Below, piece by piece: positions 1 through 9,044 of a DNA stretch of 64,000 nucleotides. The stretch lies in the NCBI RefSeq assembly GCF_011682065.1, contig NZ_VUYU01000001.1:248001-312000 (forward strand), in the 5' to 3' direction. The DNA is from Massilia rubra (GTDB lineage: Bacteria; Pseudomonadota; Gammaproteobacteria; Burkholderiales; Burkholderiaceae_D). Made by a program: the position numbers and the translations under genes. Below the pieces are notes generated by a model. It had not been told where the DNA came from. It worked only from the letters and a program-made list of their open reading frames with translations, and ran no database searches. Positions within the stretch are counted from its first letter, which is position 1; the number at the start of each line of letters is the position of its first letter.

Positions 1-611
1 CAACCCTGCAGCACAACTTCGAAACCCTGCACTGGGTGCGTGCCATCATGGAGCACGGCGCCGCCTGGTACAGCGCCCAGGGCCGCCACGGGCGCAAGGG
101 CTTGCGCTCGTTTTCGGTCTCGGGCCGGGTGCGCGAACCGGGTGTCAAGCTGGCGCCGGCCGGCATCACCGTGCAGGAGCTGATCGACGAATACTGCGGC
201 GGCATGGCGCCCGGCCACCAGTTCTACGGCTACCTGCCGGGCGGCGCCTCGGGCGGCATCCTGCCGGCCGCGCTGGGCGCGATCCCGCTCGACTTCGATA
301 CCTTGCAGCCGTACGGCTGCTTCATTGGCTCGGCCGCCGTGGTGGTACTGTCGGACCAGGATTCGGCGGTGGCCGCCGCGCGCAACACGATGCGCTTCTT
401 CAAGGACGAATCGTGCGGCCAGTGCACGCCGTGCCGGGTCGGCACCGCCAAGGCGCTGGCGCTGATCGGGCAAGCGCAATGGGATACGCCGCTGCTGGCC
501 GAGCTGTCGCAGGTGATGCGCGACGCCTCCATCTGCGGCCTCGGCCAGGCCGCGCCCAATCCGGTCGATTGCGTCGTCAAGTACTTTTCCCATGAACTGG
601 TGCAGCCATGA
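1..611 (+). CDS. fdsB: NAD-dependent formate dehydrogenase beta subunit (FdsB), C-terminal part
   Basis: The gene enters from the left edge; the reading frame starts at base 3 and about 202 residues are visible. It is the C-terminal part of a NuoF/51-kDa-like flavoprotein, which transfers electrons from the formate dehydrogenase iron-sulfur chain through FMN to NAD+ in the cytoplasm. The 4Fe-4S binding motif ESCGQCTPCR is visible near bases 406-435, and the fourth Cys lies in SICGLG near 529-546. Its stop overlaps the fdsA start (ATGA), so the two are translationally coupled. The FMN- and NAD-binding N-terminus lies outside the window. Confidence 0.93.
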   Translation, partial: TLQHNFETLHWVRAIMEHGAAWYSAQGRHGRKGLRSFSVSGRVREPGVKLAPAGITVQELIDEYCGGMAPGHQFYGYLPGGASGGILPAALGAIPLDFDTLQPYGCFIGSAAVVVLSDQDSAVAAARNTMRFFKDESCGQCTPCRVGTAKALALIGQAQWDTPLLAELSQVMRDASICGLGQAAPNPVDCVVKYFSHELVQP

Positions 612-3427
612 ATGCGATCAGCAGGAACAAGCAAGCGGCCTTGCAGGGCGCGCCCGTGGAGTTCGAAATCAACGGCCGGCAGGTCGCCGCCTTTGCCCAT
701 GAAACCCTGATCGAGGTGGCCGCGCGCGAAGGCATCGAGATTCCGCGCCTGTGCTACAAACCGGGCATGGACACGGCCGGCAACTGCCGCGCATGCATGG
801 TGGAGATCGACGGCGAGCGCGTGCTGGCGCCGTCCTGCTGCCGCCATCCGGCCGCCGGCATGAAGGTTGCGACAAACAGCGCGCGCGCCGTGGCCGCGCA
901 AAAAATGGTGCTCGAACTGCTGCAGTCGGATATGCCGGAACGCGCCTACACGCGCCACAACGAAGTCGATTTCTGGGCGCGCAAGCTGGCCCTTGGCCAG
1001 CCGCGCTTCGCCGCACGCAGCCAGCCGGCGCGCGACGCTTCGCATGCGGCCATTGCCGTCAATCTCGACGCCTGCATCGCCTGCACGCGCTGCGTGCGCG
1101 CCTGCCGCGACGAGCAGGTCAACGACGTGATCGGCCTGGCCTGGCGCGGCGACCACGCAAAAATCGTGTTCGACATGGACGATGCGATGGGCGACTCCAC
1201 CTGCGTCGGCTGCGGCGAATGCGTGCAGGCTTGCCCGACCGGCGCCTTGAGCCCGGCGCGCGACGCCGCCCTGGCGGTGCCGGACAAGCAGGTCGAGTCG
1301 GTCTGCCCGTACTGCGGCGTGGGCTGCCAGCTGACCTACAACATCAAGGATAACAAGATCCTGTTCGTCGAGGGGCGCGACGGCCCGGCCAACCGCGAAC
1401 GCCTGTGCGTCAAGGGCCGCTACGGCTTCGATTACGCGCACCATCCGCAGCGCCTGACGGTGCCGCTGATCCGCCGCCTTGATGCGCCCAAGAGCGGCGA
1501 ATTTTCCATGGACCCGGCGCGCGTGCTCGATGTGTTCCGCGAAGCGACCTGGGACGAGGCGCTCGATGCCGCCGGCGGCGCGCTGGCGCGCATCCGCGAT
1601 ACGCACGGCAAGCGCGCGCTGGCCGGCTTCGGCTCGGCCAAGGGCAGCAACGAAGAAGCCTACCTGTTCCAGAAGCTGGTGCGCACCGGCTTTGGCAGCA
1701 ACAACGTCGATCACTGCACGCGCCTGTGCCACGCCTCGTCGGTCGCGGCGCTGCTGGAAGGAATCGGCTCGGGCGCTGTATCGAACCCGGTGATGGACGT
1801 GACCCTGGCCGAGGTGGTGATCGTCATCGGCGCCAACCCGACCGTGAACCATCCGGTGGCGGCCACCTGGATCAAGAACGCGATCAAGAACGGCACCAAG
1901 CTGGTGGTGTGCGACCCGCGCCGCTCGGACCTGGCGCGCAGCGCGCACCGCTACCTGCAGTTCAAGCCCGATACCGACGTGGCCCTGCTCAACGCGATGA
2001 TGCATGTGATCGTGGCCGAAGGCCTGGTCGACCAGGACTTCATCGCCAGCCGCACCATCGGCTACGCCGAGCTGGAACAGAATGTGGCCGGCTACAGCCC
2101 GGAGCTGATGGCGCCCATCTGCGGCGTTGACGCCGACACCATCCGTTACGTGGCGCGCCTGTACGCCACCTCGAAAGCGTCGATGATCCTGTGGGGCATG
2201 GGCATTTCGCAGCACATCCACGGCACCGACAACGCGCGCTGCCTGATCGCGCTGGCGCTGATGACGGGCCAGATCGGGCGCCCCGGCACCGGCCTGCATC
2301 CGCTGCGCGGCCAGAACAATGTGCAGGGCGCGTCCGACGCGGGCCTGATCCCGATGATGTTCCCCGATTACCAGCGGGTGGACAATCCGCAGGCGCTGGC
2401 CAAGTTCGAGCAGGCCTGGGGCATGCCGCTCGACTCCCGGCCCGGCCTGACGGTGGTCGAGATCATGCACGCCATTCCGCGCGGCGAGATCCGCGGCATG
2501 TACATCATGGGCGAGAACCCGGCCATGTCCGACCCGGACGCCAACCACGCGCGCGCCTCGCTCGCCGCGCTCGAGCACCTGGTGGTGCAGGATATTTTCC
2601 TGACCGAGACCGCCTACCTGGCCGACGTGATTTTGCCGGCCAGCGCGTTTCCCGAAAAGACGGGCAGCTTCACCAATACCGACCGCCTGGTGCAGATCGG
2701 ACGCCAGGCGATCGACCCGCCCGGCCAGGCCAGGCAGGATCTGTGGATTATCCAGCAGATGGCGCAGCGCCTGGGCCTGGACTGGCGGTACGGGCACGTG
2801 TCGGAAGTGTTCGACGAAATGCGCCGCATCATGCCGAGCATCGGCGGGATCACCTGGGACAGGCTGGAACGCGAGCACGCCGTCACTTACCCGTGCACGA
2901 AGGAGGGCGATCCGGGCCAGCCGGTGGTCTTTACCGGGCAGTTCCCGCGCGAGTCCGGGCGCGCGCGCTTTGTGCCGGCCGATATCATCCCGGCCGACGA
3001 GCGCCCCGACGCGGCGTATCCGATGGTGCTCATCACCGGGCGCCAGCTCGAACACTGGCACACCGGCAGCATGACGCGCCGCACGGCGGTGCTGGACGCG
3101 ATCGAGCCCGATCCGGTGGCGCTGGTCCATCCGCTCGACCTGGCGGCGCTGGGCGGCAAACCGGGCGACGTGGTGACGATCGCGTCGCGCCGCGGCCAGG
3201 TGGTTCTTTACGCGCGGGCCGACGACAGTTCGCCGCGCGGCGCGATCTTCGTGCCGTTCTGTTACTACGAAGCGGCCATCAACCGCCTCACCAACGCCGC
3301 GCTCGACCCGTTCGGCAAGATCCCCGAGTTCAAATACTGCGCCATCCGGGTGACCTTGGGCGGGGTGGTCGAGCCGCAGGGCAGCTTTGGCGGCGGCCAG
3401 CTGCTCGCCGGGATGCCCGCAGCATGA
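608..3427 (+). CDS. fdsA: Formate dehydrogenase alpha subunit, bis-MGD (Mo/W) catalytic subunit
   Basis: 939 residues, close to the usual FdsA length. It oxidises formate to CO2 at a bis-molybdopterin guanine dinucleotide centre. Domains in order: an N-terminal plant-type 2Fe-2S domain (Cys about 49, 60, 63, 77); a NuoG-like region with 4Fe-4S motifs CIACTRCVRAC (about 157-167) and CVGCGECVQACP (about 200-211); VCPYCGVGC, which opens the molybdopterin domain; then the cofactor domain and the dinucleotide-binding C-terminus (TGRQLEHWHTGSM). The metal ligand is a cysteine, Cys374 in TRLCHASS, not selenocysteine. It overlaps fdsB and fdhD by 4 bp each. Whether the metal is Mo or W cannot be read from the sequence, but the downstream tup genes bear on it. 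Confidence 0.96.
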   Translation: MNAISRNKQAALQGAPVEFEINGRQVAAFAHETLIEVAAREGIEIPRLCYKPGMDTAGNCRACMVEIDGERVLAPSCCRHPAAGMKVATNSARAVAAQKMVLELLQSDMPERAYTRHNEVDFWARKLALGQPRFAARSQPARDASHAAIAVNLDACIACTRCVRACRDEQVNDVIGLAWRGDHAKIVFDMDDAMGDSTCVGCGECVQACPTGALSPARDAALAVPDKQVESVCPYCGVGCQLTYNIKDNKILFVEGRDGPANRERLCVKGRYGFDYAHHPQRLTVPLIRRLDAPKSGEFSMDPARVLDVFREATWDEALDAAGGALARIRDTHGKRALAGFGSAKGSNEEAYLFQKLVRTGFGSNNVDHCTRLCHASSVAALLEGIGSGAVSNPVMDVTLAEVVIVIGANPTVNHPVAATWIKNAIKNGTKLVVCDPRRSDLARSAHRYLQFKPDTDVALLNAMMHVIVAEGLVDQDFIASRTIGYAELEQNVAGYSPELMAPICGVDADTIRYVARLYATSKASMILWGMGISQHIHGTDNARCLIALALMTGQIGRPGTGLHPLRGQNNVQGASDAGLIPMMFPDYQRVDNPQALAKFEQAWGMPLDSRPGLTVVEIMHAIPRGEIRGMYIMGENPAMSDPDANHARASLAALEHLVVQDIFLTETAYLADVILPASAFPEKTGSFTNTDRLVQIGRQAIDPPGQARQDLWIIQQMAQRLGLDWRYGHVSEVFDEMRRIMPSIGGITWDRLEREHAVTYPCTKEGDPGQPVVFTGQFPRESGRARFVPADIIPADERPDAAYPMVLITGRQLEHWHTGSMTRRTAVLDAIEPDPVALVHPLDLAALGGKPGDVVTIASRRGQVVLYARADDSSPRGAIFVPFCYYEAAINRLTNAALDPFGKIPEFKYCAIRVTLGGVVEPQGSFGGGQLLAGMPAA

Positions 3428-4245
3428 GCTTGCCGCGCTTGAGCGACGCGCGCGCACCGCTCACCCACGAGGTGGAGGTGCTCGATGAACGGGGACGCCG
3501 CTCGACCATCGCCATTCCCGCCGAGCGGGCGCTGACAGTGTACGTGGACAAGCGCGAGCTGGTGACCTTGATGACCTTGGGCGGCGCCCCGGAAGCGCTC
3601 ACCTTGGGCTATCTGCGCAACCAGCGCCTGGTGCAAGCGGTGGCCGACATCGTCTCGGTGCAGGTCGACTGGTCGGTCGACGCGGTGGCCGTGGTCACGC
3701 GTTCCGGCATCGCCGACGTGGAGGCGCGCACCTCCAAAAAGGTGGTCACCACCGGCTGCGGCCAGGGTTCGGTGTTCGGTGGCCTGATGGACGACATCGA
3801 CCGGATCGTGCTGCCGCCGCATGCGCGCCTGGCGCAATCGACCGTGTACCGCATCGTCGACACCATCCGCACGCAGCAATCGATCTACAAGCAGGCCGGC
3901 TCGGTGCATGGCTGCGCGCTGTTCTCGAACACGGGCGAGCTGCTGTATTTTGTGGAAGACGTGGGCCGCCACAACGCGGTCGACGCCATCGCCGGGCGCA
4001 TGTGGCTCGACGGCGTGGCCGGGGGCGACAAGGTGTTCTACACGACCGGCCGCCTGACGTCCGAGATGGTGATCAAGGGCGCGCAGATGGGCATTCCGTT
4101 CCTGCTGTCGCGCTCCGGCACCACCCAGATGGGCCACATGGTGGCCGGCAAGATCGGCATGGCGCTGCTGGCGCGCTGCAGCGGCAAGCACTTTTTGCTG
4201 CTGACCGGCCATGAGCGCCTGGACTTCGAGCCGCTCGCGCCCTGA
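3424..4245 (+). CDS. fdhD: Formate dehydrogenase accessory sulfurtransferase FdhD (FdsC)
   Basis: 273 residues in the FdhD family, which passes sulfur to, and binds, the bis-MGD cofactor of formate dehydrogenase before insertion. The start ATG overlaps the fdsA stop (ATGA), well inside a longer open frame. Conserved FdhD segments are visible: TTGCGQGSVFG, SVHGCALF, EDVGRHNAVDA and the C-terminal TGHERL. The swivelling loop has Cys112 followed by G-Q-G, so the second cysteine of the E. coli CxxC loop is missing. It lies in one operon with its client enzyme. Assignment is firm; the effect of the single cysteine is inferred. Confidence 0.95.
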   Translation: MSLPRLSDARAPLTHEVEVLDERGRRSTIAIPAERALTVYVDKRELVTLMTLGGAPEALTLGYLRNQRLVQAVADIVSVQVDWSVDAVAVVTRSGIADVEARTSKKVVTTGCGQGSVFGGLMDDIDRIVLPPHARLAQSTVYRIVDTIRTQQSIYKQAGSVHGCALFSNTGELLYFVEDVGRHNAVDAIAGRMWLDGVAGGDKVFYTTGRLTSEMVIKGAQMGIPFLLSRSGTTQMGHMVAGKIGMALLARCSGKHFLLLTGHERLDFEPLAP

Positions 4246-4952
4246 TGTCGCTGCTTGACGCCACGCACGCCGCGTTTGCACTGCTGCTGTCGGGCGACGC
4301 CGCGCTGTGGGCCATCGTGTGGGTCTCGCTCAAGACCAGCGTGCTTGGCCTGCTGCTGGCGACCGCGCCGGCGGTGCTGCTCGGGTATGCGATCGCCAGT
4401 TACCGCTTTCCCGCGCGCCGCGTCGCGATCTGGCTGGTGCAGGCCAGCCTGTCGCTGCCGACGGTGCTCATTGGCCTGCTGCTGTACCTGCTGCTGTCGC
4501 GCCACGGCCCGTGGGGTTCGCTGCACTGGCTGTTTTCGCAGCCGGGCGTGGTGCTCGGGCAGTGCATCATCGCCACCCCGGTGCTGGTCGCCTTCACCCT
4601 GGCGGCGGTGCAGGCGCTCGATGCGCGCTACGCCGAAACGGCGATCGCCCTGGGCGCGTCGCGCTGGCGCACCATGTTCACGGTGCTGCGCGAAGCGCGT
4701 TTCGGCGTCATGGCGGCGCTGATCAGCGGGTTCGGACGGGTGTTGTCGGAAGTGGGCTGCGCGCTCATGGTGGGCGGGAATATCGCCGGCGAGACGCGCA
4801 CCATCACCACCGCCATCGCGCTCGAAACGAGCAAGGGCGAGTTCGCCCAAGGCATCGCGCTCGGCATCGTGCTGGTGGCGCTGGCGCTGCTCATGAACGG
4901 CGCGCTGATGCTGCTGCAGGGCGACACGCGCGCCGCCGGGGCACGCCAATGA
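4245..4952 (+). CDS. tupB: Tungstate-type ABC transporter permease (TupB-like)
   Basis: 235 residues with about five or six hydrophobic segments, the length of a TupB/WtpB-type inner-membrane permease. The EAA-loop signature that contacts the ATPase is present as ETAIALGASRWRTMF (about residues 127-141). The start overlaps the fdhD stop by one base (TGATG). Followed directly by an ATPase and a TupA-like binding protein, it forms a complete oxyanion importer. Tungstate rather than molybdate is inferred from the binding protein and the B-C-A order; ModB is the main alternative. Confidence 0.85.
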   Translation: MSLLDATHAAFALLLSGDAALWAIVWVSLKTSVLGLLLATAPAVLLGYAIASYRFPARRVAIWLVQASLSLPTVLIGLLLYLLLSRHGPWGSLHWLFSQPGVVLGQCIIATPVLVAFTLAAVQALDARYAETAIALGASRWRTMFTVLREARFGVMAALISGFGRVLSEVGCALMVGGNIAGETRTITTAIALETSKGEFAQGIALGIVLVALALLMNGALMLLQGDTRAAGARQ

Positions 4953-5599
4953 GCTTGCTGCGCATCGACAAACTGCGCAAGGCGCACGGCGCGCGCGTGC
5001 TGTTCGACCTGGACGCCTTTGCGCTCGACGCGGGCCGCGCTTACGTGCTCACCGGGATCAACGGCGCCGGCAAGAGCACCTTGCTGCGCGTGCTGGCCGG
5101 ACTGGAACCGGGCGAGGCATCCGGCCTGACCTGGCAGGGGCGGCCGGCGGCGTTGTCGCCGTATCCGCCCGCCCTGCGCGCGGCGATCGTGTACGTGCAC
5201 CAGCATCCGGTGATGTTTTCGACCAGCGTGGCGGCCAACATCGGCTACGGGCTGCGCGCGCGCGGCGTGCCGCGGGCACAGGTGGCGCAGGCGGTGGCGC
5301 AGGCCATGGCATGGGCCGGCGTCGCGCACCTGCACGAGAGCGATCCGGCCCGCCTGTCGGGCGGCGAGGTGCAGCGCGTGGCGCTGGCGCGCGCGTCGGT
5401 GCTGCGGCCTTCCCTGCTGCTGCTCGACGAACCGACAGCCAACCTCGATGGCACCGCGCGCGAACAGGTGATATCGCTCATTGCCGCCCTGACGGCCGGC
5501 GGCGGCGCGGTGGTCACGGCCTGCCATGACCGTGACCTGATCGGCATGCCCGGCGTGCAACGCCTTAAACTACGTGATGGAAAGCTCGAATACAAATGA
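4949..5599 (+). CDS. tupC: Tungstate-type ABC transporter ATP-binding protein (TupC-like)
   Basis: 216 residues, a minimal ABC ATPase without the regulatory Mop/TOBE extension found in ModC. Visible: Walker A GINGAGKST (about 35-43), Q-loop VHQHP, signature LSGGEVQRVALARA, Walker B LLLLDEP, and H-loop His in TACHD. The ATG start overlaps the tupB stop (ATGA), and the stop overlaps the tupA start. It powers import through TupB. ABC ATPases of several oxyanion importers look alike, so specificity comes from context. Confidence 0.87.
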   Translation: MSLLRIDKLRKAHGARVLFDLDAFALDAGRAYVLTGINGAGKSTLLRVLAGLEPGEASGLTWQGRPAALSPYPPALRAAIVYVHQHPVMFSTSVAANIGYGLRARGVPRAQVAQAVAQAMAWAGVAHLHESDPARLSGGEVQRVALARASVLRPSLLLLDEPTANLDGTAREQVISLIAALTAGGGAVVTACHDRDLIGMPGVQRLKLRDGKLEYK

Positions 5600-6405
5600 C
5601 CGGGAAAATCGCATTCGCCCTCTGGTTGGGCATCGCCTGCCCGCTGGCTCTGGCGGGCGAGCAGGTGCTGCGCCTGTCCACCACCACCAGCACCGACAAT
5701 TCCGGCCTGCTGGCCTGGCTGCTGCCGGTGTTCGAGGCAAGGACGGGCACAAAAGTGCAGGTGATTGCCGTCGGCAGCGGCAAGGCGCTGGAACTGGCGA
5801 AAAATGGCGATGTCGACGTCGCCCTGGTGCACGCGCGCGCCGCCGAAGACACGTTCGTGGCCGAGGGCCATGGCATCAAGCGGCGCGACGTGATGTACAA
5901 CGACTTCGTGCTGGCCTGCCCGCCGTCCGACAAGGCCGACATCAAAGGCGGCTCCGATATCGTCGCCGCCCTGCGCAGGCTGGCGTCGAGCGAGGTGCGC
6001 TTCGTTTCGCGCGGCGACAATTCCGGCACCGACCAGATGGAAAAGAGCTACTGGAAAGCGGCCGGCATACGCCCGCCGCCGCCGCGTTACCTGTCGGCCG
6101 GGCTGGGCATGGCGCAAGTGCTGGGCATGGCGGCCGAGCTGCAAGCCTGCACCCTGACCGACCGCGCCACCTACGCCACCTTCAAGGACAAAGCCGCGCT
6201 GGCGATCCTGGTGCAGGGCGACCCGAAGATGTTCAATCCGTACGGGATCATCGCGGTCAATCCGGCGCGCCATCCGGGCATCAACGAGCGCGCGGCGTAT
6301 CAGTTGATCGACTGGATCACCTCCGGCGAAGGGCAGGCCCGGATCGCCGCCTTCCGCCCGAACGGGCAGCAACTGTTTTTTCCGTCGGCCCTGCCGGCAC
6401 GATAA
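5596..6405 (+). CDS. tupA: Tungstate-binding periplasmic protein (TupA-like)
   Basis: 269 residues. An N-terminal signal peptide probably ends after PLALA (about residue 21). The mature start reads RLSTTTSTDNSGLL, the TTTS oxyanion-binding motif typical of TupA. Later parts fit PBP type-II tungstate binders: GKALELAKNGDVDVALVHA, FVSRGDNSGTDQMEKSYW and NPYGIIAVNP. The start overlaps the tupC stop (ATGA). It should capture tungstate, possibly molybdate, in the periplasm and deliver it to TupB/TupC for the formate dehydrogenase made by the same operon. No clear terminator follows. Confidence 0.9.
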   Translation: MTGKIAFALWLGIACPLALAGEQVLRLSTTTSTDNSGLLAWLLPVFEARTGTKVQVIAVGSGKALELAKNGDVDVALVHARAAEDTFVAEGHGIKRRDVMYNDFVLACPPSDKADIKGGSDIVAALRRLASSEVRFVSRGDNSGTDQMEKSYWKAAGIRPPPPRYLSAGLGMAQVLGMAAELQACTLTDRATYATFKDKAALAILVQGDPKMFNPYGIIAVNPARHPGINERAAYQLIDWITSGEGQARIAAFRPNGQQLFFPSALPAR

Positions 6406-6524
6406 TGCAAAGCGAGGCTTCAAGCGGCATCATCCCCGAACCCGATTCGCCAGCCTGCGCGGGCACGCAATAAGGCCTATCATATCGCCCTGATGCGCCC
6501 CTGCGCGGCAAGGAGAAAGACCAC

Positions 6525-7205
6525 GTGAGAGTTCTGATATTTGGCGCCACCGGCATGGTCGGGCAGGGCGTGCTGCGCGAGTGCCTGCAGGCCGCCGATG
6601 TGGAGCAGGTCGTCGCCATCGGCCGCACCCCGACCGGGCAGCGCCACCCCAAGCTGCGCGATGTGGTGCACGCCGATCTGTTCAACTACGCCACGCTGTC
6701 CGCGCAGCTGGACGATATCGACGCCTGCTTCTTTTGCGTGGGCGTGACGTCGTCGCGCATGAGCGAGGCCGACTACACGCGCCTGACCTGCGACCTGACC
6801 CTGGCGGCGGCCAATGCGCTGGTCGCGAAAAATCCGCGCATGGTGTTCGTGTATGTGTCCGGCGCCGGCGCCGACAGCAGCGAAACGAGCGCCACCATGT
6901 GGGAGCGCGTGCGCGGCAAGACCGAAAACGCGCTGCTGGCGCTGCCGTTTCGCGGCGTGTACATTTTCAGGCCGGGGATGATCGAGCCTCTCGACGGCAT
7001 CAAGTCCAAGACCACCGCCTACCGCATTTTCTATGCGCTGATGAAGCCCGTGCTGCCGCTGCTGCGCGCCGCCATGCCCCGGCACGTGCTGACCACGCGC
7101 CAGGTGGGGCAGGCCATGCTGGCCGTGGTGCGCGGCGGCGCGCGCAAGCGCGTGCTGGGCAGCGCCGACATCGGCCCGCTCGGCCGCAACGCCACGCCGC
7201 CGTAG
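6525..7205 (+). CDS. NAD(P)H-binding Rossmann-fold protein (atypical SDR / NmrA-like)
   Basis: 226 residues starting at GTG, chosen because AGGAG (about 6510-6514) sits at good spacing. The N-terminal GATGMVGQG is the dinucleotide-binding turn of atypical SDR proteins. YVSGAGAD and KTENALLALPFRGVYIFRPG fit the family of small nucleoside-diphosphate-sugar-epimerase-like proteins. No substrate can be named. The next gene starts 6 bp downstream. Confidence 0.8.
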   Translation: MRVLIFGATGMVGQGVLRECLQAADVEQVVAIGRTPTGQRHPKLRDVVHADLFNYATLSAQLDDIDACFFCVGVTSSRMSEADYTRLTCDLTLAAANALVAKNPRMVFVYVSGAGADSSETSATMWERVRGKTENALLALPFRGVYIFRPGMIEPLDGIKSKTTAYRIFYALMKPVLPLLRAAMPRHVLTTRQVGQAMLAVVRGGARKRVLGSADIGPLGRNATPP

Positions 7206-7211
7206 GCGCCG

Positions 7212-7538
7212 ATGGGCCGGCGCTACCACCACAGTGTGTATGTCATCGAGCTGTCGAAGGACGTGCTGTACGAGCCGCGTTTCAAGAAGTCCAATCCGGA
7301 TTACGTGAGCGGCAAACCGTGCGTGTACGTGGGCATGACGGGATTGAGCGTCGACCTGCGCTTCGACAAGCACAAGGCGGGCATCCAGGCCAACAAGTTC
7401 GTGCGCGAGTACGGGCTGCGCCTGCTGCCGGAACTGTACGCGGTCTACAACCCGATGCCTTATGCGGGCGCGGCCGACATGGAAGTCGAACTGGGCATCG
7501 GCTTGCGCGAGGCCGGCTACGGCGTGTGGCAGGCCTGA
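7212..7538 (+). CDS. Small protein with GIY-YIG-like nuclease features
   Basis: 108 residues, start 6 bp after the previous stop. It resembles a GIY-YIG fold: an early VYVIEL strand, then CVYVGMT in the place of YIG, an Arg and His in DLRFDKHKAG, and an acidic residue in ADMEVELG that could be the metal-binding Glu. This is motif-level evidence only; the spacing between the two strands is longer than usual (about 27 residues). It could be an uncharacterised conserved protein without nuclease activity. Confidence 0.65.
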   Translation: MGRRYHHSVYVIELSKDVLYEPRFKKSNPDYVSGKPCVYVGMTGLSVDLRFDKHKAGIQANKFVREYGLRLLPELYAVYNPMPYAGAADMEVELGIGLREAGYGVWQA

Positions 7539-7681
7539 GCTTATCCGGCAATCATGTACGGAAAACAACCATTCCTTGTGTTCCTGACGGTGGACAAAGG
7601 TTGCCGCCAGGCGCTGCCGGGCTTTCCTGCGCGATGTCACCGGCTGATAAAATAGCAAGTTCTGGTCAATTGAGAATCAAC

Positions 7682-8227
7682 ATGGAAAAAATCATCCCCC
7701 ACTTCGGCGCCATCAACTTGGCATTGCCTGAGGAATACAACGAAGCCACGTATCTGGTCGATGGACGGGAAATCGACCTGTCACTCGCTTTCTTCAACGC
7801 ATTTCCCGGAGAGGATGGGTTTACCGAGTTCTCCGCGGTCAAGGACCTCGATCCGGCCGTGCTCGACCGTGTCAGCGGCTTCATGGAGCAGCTCGACAGC
7901 AAGATCGCGCGTGCGCATGCCGCCTGCGTGGCCGACTTCCACGCCGGGGGCGTGGTCAGGGACACGTATATCGATCATCACCTGGAAGAGTTCTCGCCGG
8001 AGCAACTGGCCACGCTGATCGAGGGCACCGACCCCGCGCTGCCGGTCGAGGAGCGCATGCTCGCGACCCTGCACCTGAGCCATGTGGGCCTGCATCCGAT
8101 GCCGGACGACTCGGATGCCTCGTTTGCGATGTTCGATTTTACCTTCGGCGAAGACCTGACCAACTACGTGGTCGCGGTCAAGTTTGCCGAAGACGGCAGC
8201 ATCCAGGGCGTCGACGTCGAAAGCTGA
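7682..8227 (+). CDS. DUF2004-like conserved protein
   Basis: 181 residues, acidic, with no signal peptide or membrane segment. The start at MEKIIPHFGAINL follows a weak ribosome site; an in-frame upstream ATG exists but gives an unlikely N-terminus. The pattern (PHFG start, LDPAVLDRVSGFMEQL, YIDHHLEEF, ending in an antiparallel VAVKFAEDGSI strand) resembles DUF2004-type cytosolic proteins of unknown function. Stands alone after a 143-bp gap. Confidence 0.7.
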   Translation: MEKIIPHFGAINLALPEEYNEATYLVDGREIDLSLAFFNAFPGEDGFTEFSAVKDLDPAVLDRVSGFMEQLDSKIARAHAACVADFHAGGVVRDTYIDHHLEEFSPEQLATLIEGTDPALPVEERMLATLHLSHVGLHPMPDDSDASFAMFDFTFGEDLTNYVVAVKFAEDGSIQGVDVES

Positions 8228-8252
8228 CACGGCCTGCGCGCCGTGCCGCGCA

Positions 8253-8810
8253 TCAGCGTGTGCGGCGGCGCCAGCGCGCCGCGCCCAGGCCGGCGGCGCC
8301 GATCGCCATCAGCGCCAGCGAAAACGGTTCCGGCACCGCGTTGAGGGCGTTGATCGCGAAGCGGGTCTGGCCGGTCCAGATCAGGCCGCGGCTATGGACG
8401 TCGGTGGCGCTGCGGTAGTTGTAGACGTACTCTTCACCGGTGATGGTCGAGCTGCTGATCTGGTAGGCGACATCCGATTGCGCCCAGGTGCTGGAAAACT
8501 TCAGCGGCCCGCCAATGCGGTAGCCGAAGCGCTCGATGCTGCATTTCCAGTAATACTGGTCGCCGACGCCGCAACCGATGTAATCGTTCGAACCATTGTG
8601 TTTGAACGAAAGCAGTTCTTCCTTGGCAAACAAGCCGTCGCCGTTCAGGTCTTCGGCGATAAAGCTGCCTGCGATCAAAGCCGCCGGATCGAACTGGTTG
8701 CTCACCTTGTCGTAAAATCCCGTGTAGCTGAAGTGGAACTCGATGGGGCCGGCTTGGGCTGCTGCGGCGCAAGTGGCAAGCGTCGCAGCGCTGATCAATC
8801 TGAAGAACAT
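8253..8810 (-). CDS. PEP-CTERM sorting domain protein
   Basis: 185 residues. The start at 8810 has a near-perfect Shine-Dalgarno (GGAGGTAACC then ATG), so the longer open frame upstream is not used. Signal peptide MFFRLISAATLATCAAAAQA. The body is a secreted domain with two Cys and no recognised fold. The C-terminus carries VPEP, a hydrophobic helix and the basic tail RWRRRTR, which is the PEP-CTERM signal read by exosortase. The protein is probably exported and then released or anchored outside; its role is unknown. Confidence 0.88.
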   Translation of the reverse strand: MFFRLISAATLATCAAAAQAGPIEFHFSYTGFYDKVSNQFDPAALIAGSFIAEDLNGDGLFAKEELLSFKHNGSNDYIGCGVGDQYYWKCSIERFGYRIGGPLKFSSTWAQSDVAYQISSSTITGEEYVYNYRSATDVHSRGLIWTGQTRFAINALNAVPEPFSLALMAIGAAGLGAARWRRRTR

Positions 8811-9044
8811 GGTTACCTCCGCTGAGGATGGAACGAATGCCCGGGGCCGACAGCGCACCCGGCCTGCCACGTGAAGGCCACGTGTCAGCGGATCGTATCA
8901 GGCGAACTCGTGCGCTCAGTAGCATATGCGCAACACATAAGATCGACGGCGGAAGTTTCTTGCCCCGATTGGCCCAAAAACGGCGTTCAAAATGTTAAAG
9001 ATTAAGATTTGAATAAGTCAACATTTTAACGTTGGTAATTTTGC

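Noticed and set aside
230-3457. A 1075-codon open frame on the minus strand
   Set aside because: It is antisense to fdsB, fdsA and fdhD, which are clear by motifs. High GC gives long shadow frames; its product is Arg/His/Ala-rich with no known domain.
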